Part shown: positions 54,143 through 62,429 of the stretch, piece after piece
How the letters are laid out: each line of letters opens with the position of its first letter
Position numbering within the stretch: position 1 is the stretch's first letter
Program-made: the position numbers and the translations under genes
DNA from: Pelobacter sp. UBA6093
GTDB lineage: Bacteria; Desulfobacterota; Desulfuromonadia; Desulfuromonadales; Syntrophotaleaceae
Assembly (NCBI GenBank): GCA_002435955.1
Contig: DIWZ01000024.1
Coordinates: 1 to 64,000, forward strand
Reading direction: 5' to 3'
Length of the DNA: 64,000 nucleotides
Notes under the pieces: model-generated
The model's database searches: none
What the model saw: the letters and a program-made list of their open reading frames with translations, nothing else
Told to the model about the DNA's origin: nothing

Positions 54143-55564
54143 ATGAACGAGCGGTCTGTTCGATATGGCATAGTAGTGGCTGTGCGCGGTGGGGTTGTCG
54201 ATGCCCGGTTCGATGACGGCCTGCCGCATATCAACTCTCTGCTGCTGGCGGGCTCGCAGGGGGAGTTCGCAGTAGAGGTCATGCTGCATCTCGACAGTCG
54301 CCATGTGCGCGGCAATGCCCTGACACCGACTCAGGGTTTGGCCTGCGGGCAGACCATCAAGGACAGCGGTGCACCGTTGCAGGCTCCAGTGGGGCAGGCG
54401 ATACTGGGCCGGGTATTCAATGTCTTCGGTCAACCCATCGATAAGCAGGAACCACCCGAGGGCTGCCGGTGGCGGTCGATCCTGGCCAAACCGACCGGGC
54501 TGGTGGAAAGACCCTTCAAAACAGAGGTGTTCGTCACCGGCATCAAGGCGATAGATGTGCTGGCGCCTCTGGAAAGGGGGGGCAAGGCCGGTTTGTTCGG
54601 CGGCGCAGGGGTCGGCAAGACCGTGTTGATTACCGAGTTGATTCACAACATGGTCGGTCAGCACGAAGGGGTTTCACTCTTTTGCGGCATCGGTGAACGC
54701 TGTCGCGAAGGCGAGGAACTGTATCGGGAAATGCGCGAGGCAGGGGTGCTCGATAACACGGTGATGGTGTTCGGGCAGATGAACGAGCCGCCCGGCGCGC
54801 GATTTCGGGTGGGACTTACGGCTCTGACCATGGCGGAATATTTCCGGGATGACCAGGGTCGTGATGTGTTGCTGCTGATTGACAACATCTTCCGCTTCAT
54901 CCAGGCCGGCATGGAGATTTCCGGGCTTTTGGGGCTTATGCCTTCGCGCCTCGGTTATCAGCCGACCATGGGGACGGAACTGGCGGAGCTGCAGGAACGC
55001 ATTTCCAGTACCAGACAAGCCGCCATTACCTCGATTCAGGCAGTTTATGTGCCGGCCGACGATTTTACCGATCCCGCGGCGGTGCATACCTTTTCGCACC
55101 TGTCGGCTTCCATCGTATTGTCGCGGCGGCGGGCCAGTGAGGGGTTGTATCCCGCCATCGACCCTCTGAATTCCAATTCCAATATGCTTAATCCCCGTAT
55201 CGTCGGCGAACGCCATTATCGCCTGGCCCAGGAAATTCGACGCACCCTGGCTACCTATGAAGAACTCAAGGATATCATCGCCATGCTGGGGCTGGAGGAG
55301 CTGTCGCGGGACGATCGCAGTATCGTATTCCGTGCCCGGCGTCTGGAGCGTTTTTTGACCCAGCCTTTTTATACCACTGAGCAGTTTACCGGCATGTCGG
55401 GGCGCACGGTTTCCCTGGAGGCGGCGCTCGCCGGGTGCGAAGCCATCCTTGACGACGAATTTTCCGAGGCCCCGGAAAAGCTTCTTTACATGATCGGCGG
55501 GATTGACGAAGCGCGCAAGCGTCTGCGCGAAAGCGCCGCGGTCGAAAAGGCGGCGCCGCAATGA
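54143..55564 (+). CDS. atpD: N-ATPase F1 beta subunit
   Basis: A 473-residue catalytic subunit. The P-loop GGAGVGKT is at 153-160, followed by an ELIHN region, the DRFRFIQAG-like Walker B segment (LLLIDNIFRFIQAG) and the GMMPSRLGYQPT motif. It converts ATP hydrolysis or synthesis to rotation. In N-ATPase operons atpD comes first, unlike the common atpIBEFHAGDC order, as seen here. The ribosome site is GGGGATAGG. It overlaps atpC by ATGA. Confidence 0.95.
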   Translation: MNERSVRYGIVVAVRGGVVDARFDDGLPHINSLLLAGSQGEFAVEVMLHLDSRHVRGNALTPTQGLACGQTIKDSGAPLQAPVGQAILGRVFNVFGQPIDKQEPPEGCRWRSILAKPTGLVERPFKTEVFVTGIKAIDVLAPLERGGKAGLFGGAGVGKTVLITELIHNMVGQHEGVSLFCGIGERCREGEELYREMREAGVLDNTVMVFGQMNEPPGARFRVGLTALTMAEYFRDDQGRDVLLLIDNIFRFIQAGMEISGLLGLMPSRLGYQPTMGTELAELQERISSTRQAAITSIQAVYVPADDFTDPAAVHTFSHLSASIVLSRRRASEGLYPAIDPLNSNSNMLNPRIVGERHYRLAQEIRRTLATYEELKDIIAMLGLEELSRDDRSIVFRARRLERFLTQPFYTTEQFTGMSGRTVSLEAALAGCEAILDDEFSEAPEKLLYMIGGIDEARKRLRESAAVEKAAPQ

Positions 55565-55941
55565 GGCTTTCGGTTCAGACCCCGGCAGAGCATCTGCTCG
55601 ATTGCGCAGTGGTCAAGGTGGTGGCCGAAGGCTTGAATGGTTCCTTCTGCTTGCTGCCGCGACATGTCGATCTGGTGTCGGCGCTGGTACCGGGATTGTT
55701 CTATTATGAAACCACCGAGGGTGCCGGTCACTACCTGGCCCTTGATTGCGGATTGCTGGTCAAGCGCGATGCACAGGTGTCGGTGGCGGTGCGTAATGCC
55801 GTTGTCGGCGGCGACCTTGGTGACCTGCTGGAGGTCGTGCATCTGCGATTCAATGCGCTGGATGAGCAGGAACGGGTGGTGCGCAGCGCCATGGCCCGCC
55901 TGGAATCCGATTTTTTGCGCCGATTCATGGAGTTGTCATGA
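55561..55941 (+). CDS. atpC: N-ATPase F1 epsilon subunit
   Basis: A 126-residue epsilon subunit. An N-terminal beta sandwich (about 1-85: LSVQTPAEHLLDCAVVKV, FCLLPRHVDLVSAL) is followed by two C-terminal helices. It connects the rotor and may inhibit hydrolysis. Overlaps by ATGA on both sides (atpD and atpQ), so it is coupled to both. Confidence 0.88.
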   Translation: MRLSVQTPAEHLLDCAVVKVVAEGLNGSFCLLPRHVDLVSALVPGLFYYETTEGAGHYLALDCGLLVKRDAQVSVAVRNAVVGGDLGDLLEVVHLRFNALDEQERVVRSAMARLESDFLRRFMELS

Positions 55942-56306
55942 CCGATGCAAAGGACAAGGGGCCCCATCCGGGGCAAAAGTCACGCGAGGAACTGCGGCGC
56001 CTGCTGGCGGTGAAGCAGGCACGCAAGCTGCGGGCCATGAAGCAGCGAGGCCGCAACGCCTGGTTCGGTCTCGGCATGTTCGGTCTGATCGGCTGGTCGG
56101 TGGCCATCCCGGCCGTGGCGCTTACGGCCCTGGGGGTGTGGATCGACGCGCGGCAAACCGGCCCCTACTCCTGGACCCTGATGCTGCTGGTCATAGGCGT
56201 CGGATTGGGCTGTGTCAACGCCTGGCTCTGGGTCAGCCGCGAACGCAAAAACATCGAGGCCGAGCGCCGCGAGCCGCCGGAAGAAGATTCTCATGACCCC
56301 GACTGA
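55938..56306 (+). CDS. atpQ: N-ATPase accessory protein AtpQ (AtpI-like)
   Basis: A 122-residue protein with a charged N-terminal helix and two membrane segments (about 40-65 and 73-95), as in AtpI/F0F1 gene-1 proteins that help c-ring assembly. The position between atpC and atpR is the one called atpQ in N-ATPase operons. The sequence family support is weak, so the name rests on position. Starts at ATGA overlap. Confidence 0.75.
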   Translation: MTDAKDKGPHPGQKSREELRRLLAVKQARKLRAMKQRGRNAWFGLGMFGLIGWSVAIPAVALTALGVWIDARQTGPYSWTLMLLVIGVGLGCVNAWLWVSRERKNIEAERREPPEEDSHDPD

Positions 56307-56571
56307 CCTCGGACGGTTGACCCTGGCATTGGTAGTGGGAGGTCTGTTGGGTGCAGGCTATTTCGGTGGCCTGTACCTGACTGTGAGGCGTCTGGGACAG
56401 GCTTCTTCCCCGCATTTGTTGCTGGTGGGCAGCTTTTTGGGCAGGCTGCTGGTGGTGCTGGGGGCCTTTTACCTGCTCTCCGCCTGGGGTGCTCTGGCCA
56501 TGTTGGCGGGCATGGGGGGATTTTTACTTGCGCGGCTGGCATGGCTTAGGTCCCGGTATGGACGGGGATAG
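56293..56571 (+). CDS. atpR: N-ATPase accessory membrane protein AtpR
   Basis: A 92-residue protein with three membrane segments (about 8-30, 40-62, 66-84) and no catalytic motif. Its overlap with atpQ (14 bases) and place before atpB match the N-ATPase-specific atpR. The family is thought to assist c-ring or a-subunit assembly; this is by analogy. Start at ATG 56293. Confidence 0.75.
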   Translation: MTPTDLGRLTLALVVGGLLGAGYFGGLYLTVRRLGQASSPHLLLVGSFLGRLLVVLGAFYLLSAWGALAMLAGMGGFLLARLAWLRSRYGRG

Positions 56572-56578
56572 GATCCAG

Positions 56579-56599
56579 TGCTGAGTGCTGAGAGCTGAG
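56579..56599 (+). repeat. heptamer repeat in the atpB leader
   Basis: Three 7-base units (GTGCTGA, GTGCTGA, GAGCTGA), followed by GGATC. The repeat supplies the GAGG part of the atpB ribosome site. Confidence 0.8.
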
Positions 56600-56610
56600 G
56601 ATCAAAATCT

Positions 56611-57303
56611 ATGGAAATTACCCCCGATATCTTCATCTACTGGCAGTGGCACGGGCTCAAGATCAATGCCACCATCGCCATAACCTGGCTGAACATGTTG
56701 CTATTGGTTCTCGGCGCGTGGCTGGTGACGCGACGAATGCGTAGTAACGGGCGCCTGTCGCGGGGGCAAAATCTCCTCGAGGTGCTGGTCTCCGGCATGG
56801 AACAGCAGATCCACGACATGGGGCTGGCGCCACCACGGGAGTTCCTGCCGTTTCTCGGCAGCTTGTTTGTGTTCGTTTTATTTTCTAATCTGCTGACGGT
56901 GATCCCCGGCTATATGGCGCCCACGGGGTCGCTGTCGACCACCACCGCCCTGGCCCTGTGCGTATTTTTGTCCGTGCCTCTGTGGGGTATTCAGCGGCGT
57001 GGGCTTGCGGGTTATTTGCGGATGTACATTGAACCCTCGGCTTTCATGTTGCCTTTCAACATCATGGGCGAGGTTTCCCGCACCCTGGCCCTGGCCGTGC
57101 GTCTGTTCGGCAATATCATGAGCGGCAGCATGATCGCCGGCATCCTGTTGTCCATCGCGCCCTTATTCTTCCCGGTGCTGATGCAACTGCTGGGGCTGAT
57201 TGTCGGCGTCATTCAGGCTTATATCTTCGCGGTGCTGGCGGCTGTCTACATCGCCGCAGGGGCGCAGATGGAACAGCAAAGGGAAACCGGTGCCGAAAGC
57301 TGA
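56611..57303 (+). CDS. atpB: N-ATPase F0 a subunit
   Basis: A 230-residue membrane protein with about five to six membrane segments. The essential stator Arg lies in LALAVRLFGNIMSG (about residue 156). It carries the ion half-channels against the c ring. Its leader and its 3' flank both carry the GTGCTGA heptamer. Start at ATG 56611 with TGAGGA upstream. Confidence 0.93.
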   Translation: MEITPDIFIYWQWHGLKINATIAITWLNMLLLVLGAWLVTRRMRSNGRLSRGQNLLEVLVSGMEQQIHDMGLAPPREFLPFLGSLFVFVLFSNLLTVIPGYMAPTGSLSTTTALALCVFLSVPLWGIQRRGLAGYLRMYIEPSAFMLPFNIMGEVSRTLALAVRLFGNIMSGSMIAGILLSIAPLFFPVLMQLLGLIVGVIQAYIFAVLAAVYIAAGAQMEQQRETGAES

Positions 57304-57324
57304 GTAGCAAGTTCTGAGTAACGA

Positions 57325-57338
57325 GTGCTGAGTGCTGA
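57325..57338 (+). repeat. heptamer repeat after atpB
   Basis: Two GTGCTGA units, perfectly complementary to the CTCAGCA block at 57534-57577 downstream in the same transcript. Confidence 0.8.
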
Positions 57339-57456
57339 GGCAAAACAAAACAGTTCAAGGTCCAGGATTAGAGGTTCATAGATACGGGCGGATGCAGAGT
57401 AGAGGTGAAAAAACACCCGATAACTGTTGACACAAGGGCAGACTGTAAGCTCGCAT

Positions 57457-57575
57457 CTCAACACTCAACACTCAACACTCAACACTCAACACTCAACACT
57501 CAACACTCAACACTCAACACTCAACACTCAACACTCAGCACTCAGCACTCAGCACTCAGCACTCAGCACTCAGCA
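57457..57575 (+). repeat. 17-unit heptamer tandem array before atpE
   Basis: Eleven CTCAACA units followed by six CTCAGCA units, 119 bases, in the 297-base gap between atpB and atpE. The CTCAGCA part is complementary to the GTGCTGA units at 57325. The array ends 25 bases before the atpE start, with AAAGGAG in between. Confidence 0.95.
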
Positions 57576-57600
57576 CTGTTTTTATAGAAAGGAGTTCTGC

Positions 57601-57885
57601 ATGGAGAGTCTCACATGGGTGGCCGTGTCATCGATATTGTCGGCAGGTCTCTGCATCGCTATCGGCGCCATCGGGCCGGCCCTCGGCGAAGGGCGGGCCC
57701 TGGCCCAGGCCCTGGCAGCCCTGGCGCAGCAGCCGGACGAGGCCAATACCATCACCCGAACCTTGTTTGTCGGGTTGGCGATGGTCGAGTCCACGGCTAT
57801 TTACTGTTTTGTGGTTTCCATGATCCTGATTTTCGCCAATCCGTTCTGGCAGTTCTTTTTGGCAAGAGTCGGCGAGGGAGGCTGA
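57601..57885 (+). CDS. atpE: N-ATPase F0 c subunit
   Basis: A 94-residue hairpin protein with two membrane helices. Helix 1 has GPALGEG with Glu30. Helix 2 has MVESTAIY with Glu63, Ser64, Thr65 and Tyr68, which matches the VEST-Y Na+ ligands of sodium F-ATPase c rings. Glu30 replaces the Gln of Ilyobacter-type c subunits, giving two carboxylates, a trait of N-ATPase c subunits. It translocates Na+ or H+. Start at ATG 57601 with AAAGGAG; the frame is open upstream through the repeats. Confidence 0.94.
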   Translation: MESLTWVAVSSILSAGLCIAIGAIGPALGEGRALAQALAALAQQPDEANTITRTLFVGLAMVESTAIYCFVVSMILIFANPFWQFFLARVGEGG

Positions 57886-57888
57886 GCC

Positions 57889-58668
57889 GTGCTTATCGAC
57901 TGGTTTACTGTTGCTGCCCAAACGGTCAACTTTTTGATCCTGGTGGCGTTGCTCAAGCGATTTTTGTACGGACCGATCCTGAGCGCCATGGATCGTCGCG
58001 AACAGCGCCTGGTCGACAGCTTTGCCGAAGCCGAAAGCAAATTGGGCGAAGCGCACCAGCTTGAGGAGCGATACCGTGGACTGCTGCAGGAGCTTGAGGA
58101 AGCACGCGGTGTCAGGTTGCGCCAGCTGGAGGAGGATGTCGAAGAGCAGCGCCGCAAATTGATTGCCATCGCCAAGGAAGAAGCTTCCGAGGTGCGGCAG
58201 GCCTGGGCCACAACCATCCGCGCAGAGCGGGCAGCCTTCTTCACCGAGCTAAAAAAGCGGGTCGGCGGCGAAATGTTGAAAATCGCCCGCAAGTCGCTCG
58301 GGGATTTGGCCAACGCCGAACTGGAGCAATTGATGGTGGCACGTTTCAACGAGCGGCTGGTGCAACTCGACAGCGACGAGCGGGAAAAGGTGGCCCTGGC
58401 GGCCTGCGATAGCGGCGTTCTGGTGCGCAGCCCCTTTGCTCTGCCGGAGGGGCTGCGTCAGCACCTTGCCGATGGCGTACGGCATGCTCTGGGGCAGTCG
58501 GTGGCGTTGCATTATCAGGATCATGCCGAAATGCCCCTCGGCATCGAATTGACTGTGGGAGGCCTTAAGTTATCCTGGGGCGTCGACAGCTATTTTGAGC
58601 AGTTGGAGCAGGATGTAGCCGCGCTTTACGACGGTCAGGCGATGATTTCCTCACAGGAGCGACCATGA
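57889..58668 (+). CDS. atpF: N-ATPase F0 b subunit, extended
   Basis: A 259-residue stator subunit. One membrane segment (about 4-25, DWFTVAAQTVNFLILVALLKRFL) is followed by a long charged helix, and by a C-terminal domain of about 100 residues (about 155-259) with no place in ordinary b subunits. The operon has no atpH, so the extra domain probably does the work of delta, a trait of N-ATPases. GTG start, with GGAGG upstream. Confidence 0.88.
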   Translation: MLIDWFTVAAQTVNFLILVALLKRFLYGPILSAMDRREQRLVDSFAEAESKLGEAHQLEERYRGLLQELEEARGVRLRQLEEDVEEQRRKLIAIAKEEASEVRQAWATTIRAERAAFFTELKKRVGGEMLKIARKSLGDLANAELEQLMVARFNERLVQLDSDEREKVALAACDSGVLVRSPFALPEGLRQHLADGVRHALGQSVALHYQDHAEMPLGIELTVGGLKLSWGVDSYFEQLEQDVAALYDGQAMISSQERP

Positions 58669-60233
58669 AGGATACGATCCCTTCGCTGACCTCGGTGCTC
58701 AAGGAAGCTTTTGATACCCTGGATCAGGCGGTGGAGGGTTTTTCGCCTGTGCTGGCGGTGCAGCATGTCGGCTGGGTGGAATATGTCGGTAAAGGCATCG
58801 CGCTGGTTGGGGGCCTGCCCGGGGTCTGTTGCGAGGAGTTACTGGCCTTTCCGGGAGATTTGCTGGGGCTGGCACTGGATATTGCCCAAGACCAGGTCGG
58901 AGTCGTGCTGTTAGGTGATTACGGCCATTTGCATGCCGGCGACGAGGTGCGGCGTACCGGGCGGGTGTTCGATGTACCGGTGGGCGACGGGCTGATCGGG
59001 CGGGTGGTCGATCCGGTCGGACGCTGTCTCGACGGCGGCAAACCGGTTACCTTCCAGCGCCGCCTCCCGGCAGAGCGTCCCGCTCCGCCGATCATGGAGC
59101 GTCTGCCGGTAACCCAACCGCTGATGACCGGCATCAAGGTCATCGATGCGCTGATTCCCATAGGGCGTGGACAGCGCGAATTGATCCTTGGCGATCGGCA
59201 GACCGGCAAGACGGCTATCGCCATCGATACCATCATCAATCAACATGATCAGGATGTGCTGTGCATCTACTGTGCTATCGGCCAGCGTGCCTCCAGTGTA
59301 GCCGGGGTGGTGGCCGAGTTGCGCAACTGCGGAGCCCTCGACTATAGCATCGTGGTGGTAGCCGAGGGGGACGCGCCGCCGGGATTGCAATACATCGCGC
59401 CTTATGCCGCCACCAGCATGGCGGAGCATTTTATGGAACATGGTCGCGATGTGTTGATCGTTTACGACGATCTGACCCGCCATGCCCGGGCTTATCGTGA
59501 AATTTCCCTGCTGCTGCGGCGTCCGCCGGGGCGCGAAGCGTTTCCTGGGGATATTTTCTTCGTGCACTCGCGACTGCTGGAGCGTGCCACGCATCTGACT
59601 GAACCGCGCGGCGGCGGAAGTCTGACGGCCTTGCCGATTATTGAGACCGAGGCCCAGAATCTTTCCGCTTACATTCCGACCAACCTGATTTCCATTACCG
59701 ACGGGCAGGTTTACCTGTCACCTGAGCTGTTCCAGAAAGGACTGCTGCCCGCGGTCGATGTCGGTAAGTCGGTCTCCCGTGTCGGCGGAAAAACCCAACT
59801 GGCCGCTTATCGGGCGGTGGCAGGTGATTTGCGGCTGACTTACGCCCAGTTCGAAGAGCTCGAGGCTTTCGCCCGCTTCGGCACCCGCCTTGACGAAGAA
59901 ACCCGTCAGGTTTTGCACCGTGGCCGTCGGGTGCGCGCGATCCTAAAACAGCCGCAGTTCAAGCCGCGCACCGCGCCCCAGCAGGTGCTGGTGCTGCATG
60001 CCCTGAACAGCGGGGTGTTCGATGATGTCGCGGAAGAGGTGCTGGCGGAGGTGGAGCAGGCAGTTTGCGATGCAGTGAATGAACTATCCGAAATCGCGGA
60101 TAAAATCTTGCAGGGAGAGGTGCTGTCGAGGAGAGATCTTGCCGCCATGTCAGAGGCTGCCGCCCGTGTGGTGCGGCCTTTTATCCAAAATGGAAAGGAC
60201 GACGATGCCGGCGCTGCAGGAGTTGCAACGTAA
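58665..60233 (+). CDS. atpA: N-ATPase F1 alpha subunit
   Basis: A 522-residue non-catalytic nucleotide-binding subunit with P-loop GDRQTGKT at 176-183, a DALIPIGRGQRELI approach, and a LLLRRPPGREAFPGDIFFVHSRLLERA segment. Length is slightly over that of common alpha subunits. It overlaps atpF by ATGA and atpG by 29 bases. Confidence 0.95.
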   Translation: MKDTIPSLTSVLKEAFDTLDQAVEGFSPVLAVQHVGWVEYVGKGIALVGGLPGVCCEELLAFPGDLLGLALDIAQDQVGVVLLGDYGHLHAGDEVRRTGRVFDVPVGDGLIGRVVDPVGRCLDGGKPVTFQRRLPAERPAPPIMERLPVTQPLMTGIKVIDALIPIGRGQRELILGDRQTGKTAIAIDTIINQHDQDVLCIYCAIGQRASSVAGVVAELRNCGALDYSIVVVAEGDAPPGLQYIAPYAATSMAEHFMEHGRDVLIVYDDLTRHARAYREISLLLRRPPGREAFPGDIFFVHSRLLERATHLTEPRGGGSLTALPIIETEAQNLSAYIPTNLISITDGQVYLSPELFQKGLLPAVDVGKSVSRVGGKTQLAAYRAVAGDLRLTYAQFEELEAFARFGTRLDEETRQVLHRGRRVRAILKQPQFKPRTAPQQVLVLHALNSGVFDDVAEEVLAEVEQAVCDAVNELSEIADKILQGEVLSRRDLAAMSEAAARVVRPFIQNGKDDDAGAAGVAT

Positions 60234-61086
60234 AATCAAAAGCGCCTCCGACCTGTACATGGTGGTGCGCACCATGAAGGCTCTGGCGGCGGTTAGCATC
60301 CGTCAGTACGAGGATGCGGTGCACGCTCTCGATGGGTATTATGCCGCTGTGGAGCTGGGGCTGCGCGCCGTACTGCGCGACCGCCCTCTGGCCGGCCGCA
60401 ACCGACCGTCCGGTGATACCGTCGCGCTGATTCTCGGCTCGGACCAGGGCATGGCGGGGCGTTTCAATGACGTCATGGTCGAATACGCGGCCGATTGGCT
60501 GCAGCGCGATACCGACATCAAGGGCGCGGCGGAGTGCTGGGTCGCCGGGGAAAAAGTCGCCGGCCTGGTCGAAGAACGTTTTGGTGAAGTGCGGGAATTT
60601 TTCGCCCTGCCAACCTCGGTGCAGACCATCACCGCCACCGTGCAGGAAGTGCTGGTGCGGTTTGAGCGGCGCCGCAGCCGCAGCGAGTGCCGGTTGCTGT
60701 TGTTTCACAACAAGCCTTTGGCTGCGGCGGCCTATGAGCAGCAGTGCGTATTGCTGCTGCCGCCCGATGAACGCTGGCTCCGGGATATGGCCGTTCAAAA
60801 GTGGCCCGGTCGCTGCCTGCCCATGGTTGCCGCCCCCTGGGAACAGTCCTTCCCTGCCTTTATCGGCGAGTACCTGTTCGTCACCCTGTTCCGCGGTTTT
60901 GCTACCTCCCTCGCGGCGGAAAACGCTGCCCGGTTGGCGGCCATGCAACGTGCCGAAAAGAATATCGAGGAACTCCAGGCCGATCTGCAATCCCGCTACC
61001 ACGCATTGCGGCAGACGGTCATTACCGAAGAGCTGTTCGATATTATTTCAGGTTTCGAAGCCCTTGGCGGTAACCAGGGAAAATGA
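60205..61086 (+). CDS. atpG: N-ATPase F1 gamma subunit
   Basis: A 293-residue rotor subunit with an N-terminal helix (LQELQRKIKSASDLYMVVRTMKALAAVSI) and a C-terminal helix ending near the usual family C terminus. The central part (VALILGSDQGMAGRFN) is the gamma Rossmann-like domain. Start at ATG 60205 with AAAGGA upstream, inside the end of atpA; an ATG 15 bases earlier is also possible. Last gene of atpDCQRBEFAG. Confidence 0.92.
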   Translation: MPALQELQRKIKSASDLYMVVRTMKALAAVSIRQYEDAVHALDGYYAAVELGLRAVLRDRPLAGRNRPSGDTVALILGSDQGMAGRFNDVMVEYAADWLQRDTDIKGAAECWVAGEKVAGLVEERFGEVREFFALPTSVQTITATVQEVLVRFERRRSRSECRLLLFHNKPLAAAAYEQQCVLLLPPDERWLRDMAVQKWPGRCLPMVAAPWEQSFPAFIGEYLFVTLFRGFATSLAAENAARLAAMQRAEKNIEELQADLQSRYHALRQTVITEELFDIISGFEALGGNQGK

Positions 61087-61236
61087 TCTGAGCGCCAGGA
61101 GCCAGTCGTTCTTCGATCTCTCCAGCGCAGGGGTTATCTTTGTCCGTGTCTCGATGCCTGATCCGGCAAAAAACCATCCGGCCATAAGGAGTGACTGCCT
61201 CAGGCCTCTTGGGGTATTATGAGTTGGGGGGTGCCT

Positions 61237-62403
61237 ATGACGAAACCATCCACCAAGCTGCCACCGGCATGGCATTTTGAGCAGGGGCCGATTCGGCCGC
61301 CGAGCGAAGCGCACAGTCTCTTGCTGCGGGTCAGCCGCAACTGTCCGTGGAATCGCTGTACCTTCTGCCCGGTTTACAAGGGGAGCACGTTTTCGCTGCG
61401 GTCGGTGGAGGATGTGTGCCGTGATGTCGATGCGGTTGCCCAGCATCTCGATCTGTTGCGACGCAAGCTTGACGAAGTCGATTGCGACACCCAAGGGGTG
61501 CTGCAGTTTCTGCATGACCGGTTGCCGCCGGCACAGCAGGCCCCGTTTCGGGCCGCCGCGCATTGGCTGACCGGAGGTTTGCAGTCGGTGTTTTTGCAGG
61601 ATGCCGACGGGCTGGTCATCGGGCCTGCTAAATTGACCGCTATCCTTGCCCATCTGCAAGCAACCTTTCCGTGGCAGTTTCGCATCACCGCCTATACCCG
61701 CTCGCCAACGGTTCTACGGTTTGCCGACGAGGAACTGACGGCTTTGCGACGGGCGGGGCTGAGGCGCTTGCATATCGGCCTGGAATCGGGCTGCGACGCG
61801 GTGCTGGAAAAAGTGCATAAAGGTGCGACCCGAGCGATGCACATCCAGGCCGGGCAACGGGTCCGGCAGGCGGGGATCGAGCTGTCCGAATATGTCATGC
61901 CCGGCTTGGGCGGCAGGGCTTTGTCGGAGCGCCATGCACGCGACTCCGCTACCGCGCTGAATGCCATCCGCCCCGATTTCATCCGGCTGCGCACCCTGGC
62001 CATTCCGGAAGGCATCCCCCTGTATGAGGAATGGCGACGCGGTGAGTTTGAGCCCTGCAGCAGCGTCGAAATCGCCCGGGAGCTGCTGCTGTTTCTGCAA
62101 ACCCTCGACGGCATAACCGGCGAACTGGCCAGCGATCACGTGCTCAATCTGTTCGAGGATTTGACCGGCACCTTACCAGACGATCAACCGCGGCTGGTGG
62201 CCATGGTGCAATCCTTTCTGGATCTGCCTGCAAAGCGGCGCTGTCTTTACCTGGTCGGACGCCGGGGAGGATTGCTGCGCGGTCTGCAGGATCTCAACGA
62301 TCCCGCCAGGGAAGCCGCTGCCCAAGACCTCTGTCGACAATTGGGCGCTACTGTGGACAACGTCGAGGATATTTGTCGTTCCCTGATGCAACGCTTTATC
62401 TGA
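61237..62403 (+). CDS. radical SAM protein, Elp3/B12-binding-like, unknown substrate
   Basis: A 388-residue radical SAM protein. The cluster Cys triad is Cys36-x4-Cys41-x2-Cys44 (CPWNRCTFC), not the usual Cx3Cx2C. The motif LHIGLESGCDAVLEKVHKG near residue 180 and a YVMPGLGG strand belong to the Elp3/MiaB radical SAM fold. No TRAM or B12 domain is visible. The reaction is unknown. I chose the ATG at 61237 with GGGGGGTG upstream; an ATG 18 bases earlier is also possible. Confidence 0.82.
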   Translation: MTKPSTKLPPAWHFEQGPIRPPSEAHSLLLRVSRNCPWNRCTFCPVYKGSTFSLRSVEDVCRDVDAVAQHLDLLRRKLDEVDCDTQGVLQFLHDRLPPAQQAPFRAAAHWLTGGLQSVFLQDADGLVIGPAKLTAILAHLQATFPWQFRITAYTRSPTVLRFADEELTALRRAGLRRLHIGLESGCDAVLEKVHKGATRAMHIQAGQRVRQAGIELSEYVMPGLGGRALSERHARDSATALNAIRPDFIRLRTLAIPEGIPLYEEWRRGEFEPCSSVEIARELLLFLQTLDGITGELASDHVLNLFEDLTGTLPDDQPRLVAMVQSFLDLPAKRRCLYLVGRRGGLLRGLQDLNDPAREAAAQDLCRQLGATVDNVEDICRSLMQRFI

Positions 62404-62429
62404 AACTTCAGCTGGGAGGCAGTTTTGCC

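Noticed and set aside
50296..57575. CRISPR array suspicion from repeated heptamers
   Set aside because: Units are 7 bases and adjacent, with no spacers and no cas genes.
57405..57587. Open frame encoding a His-Ser-Thr-rich repeat before atpE
   Set aside because: It simply translates the heptamer array, which keeps frames open; no ribosome site.
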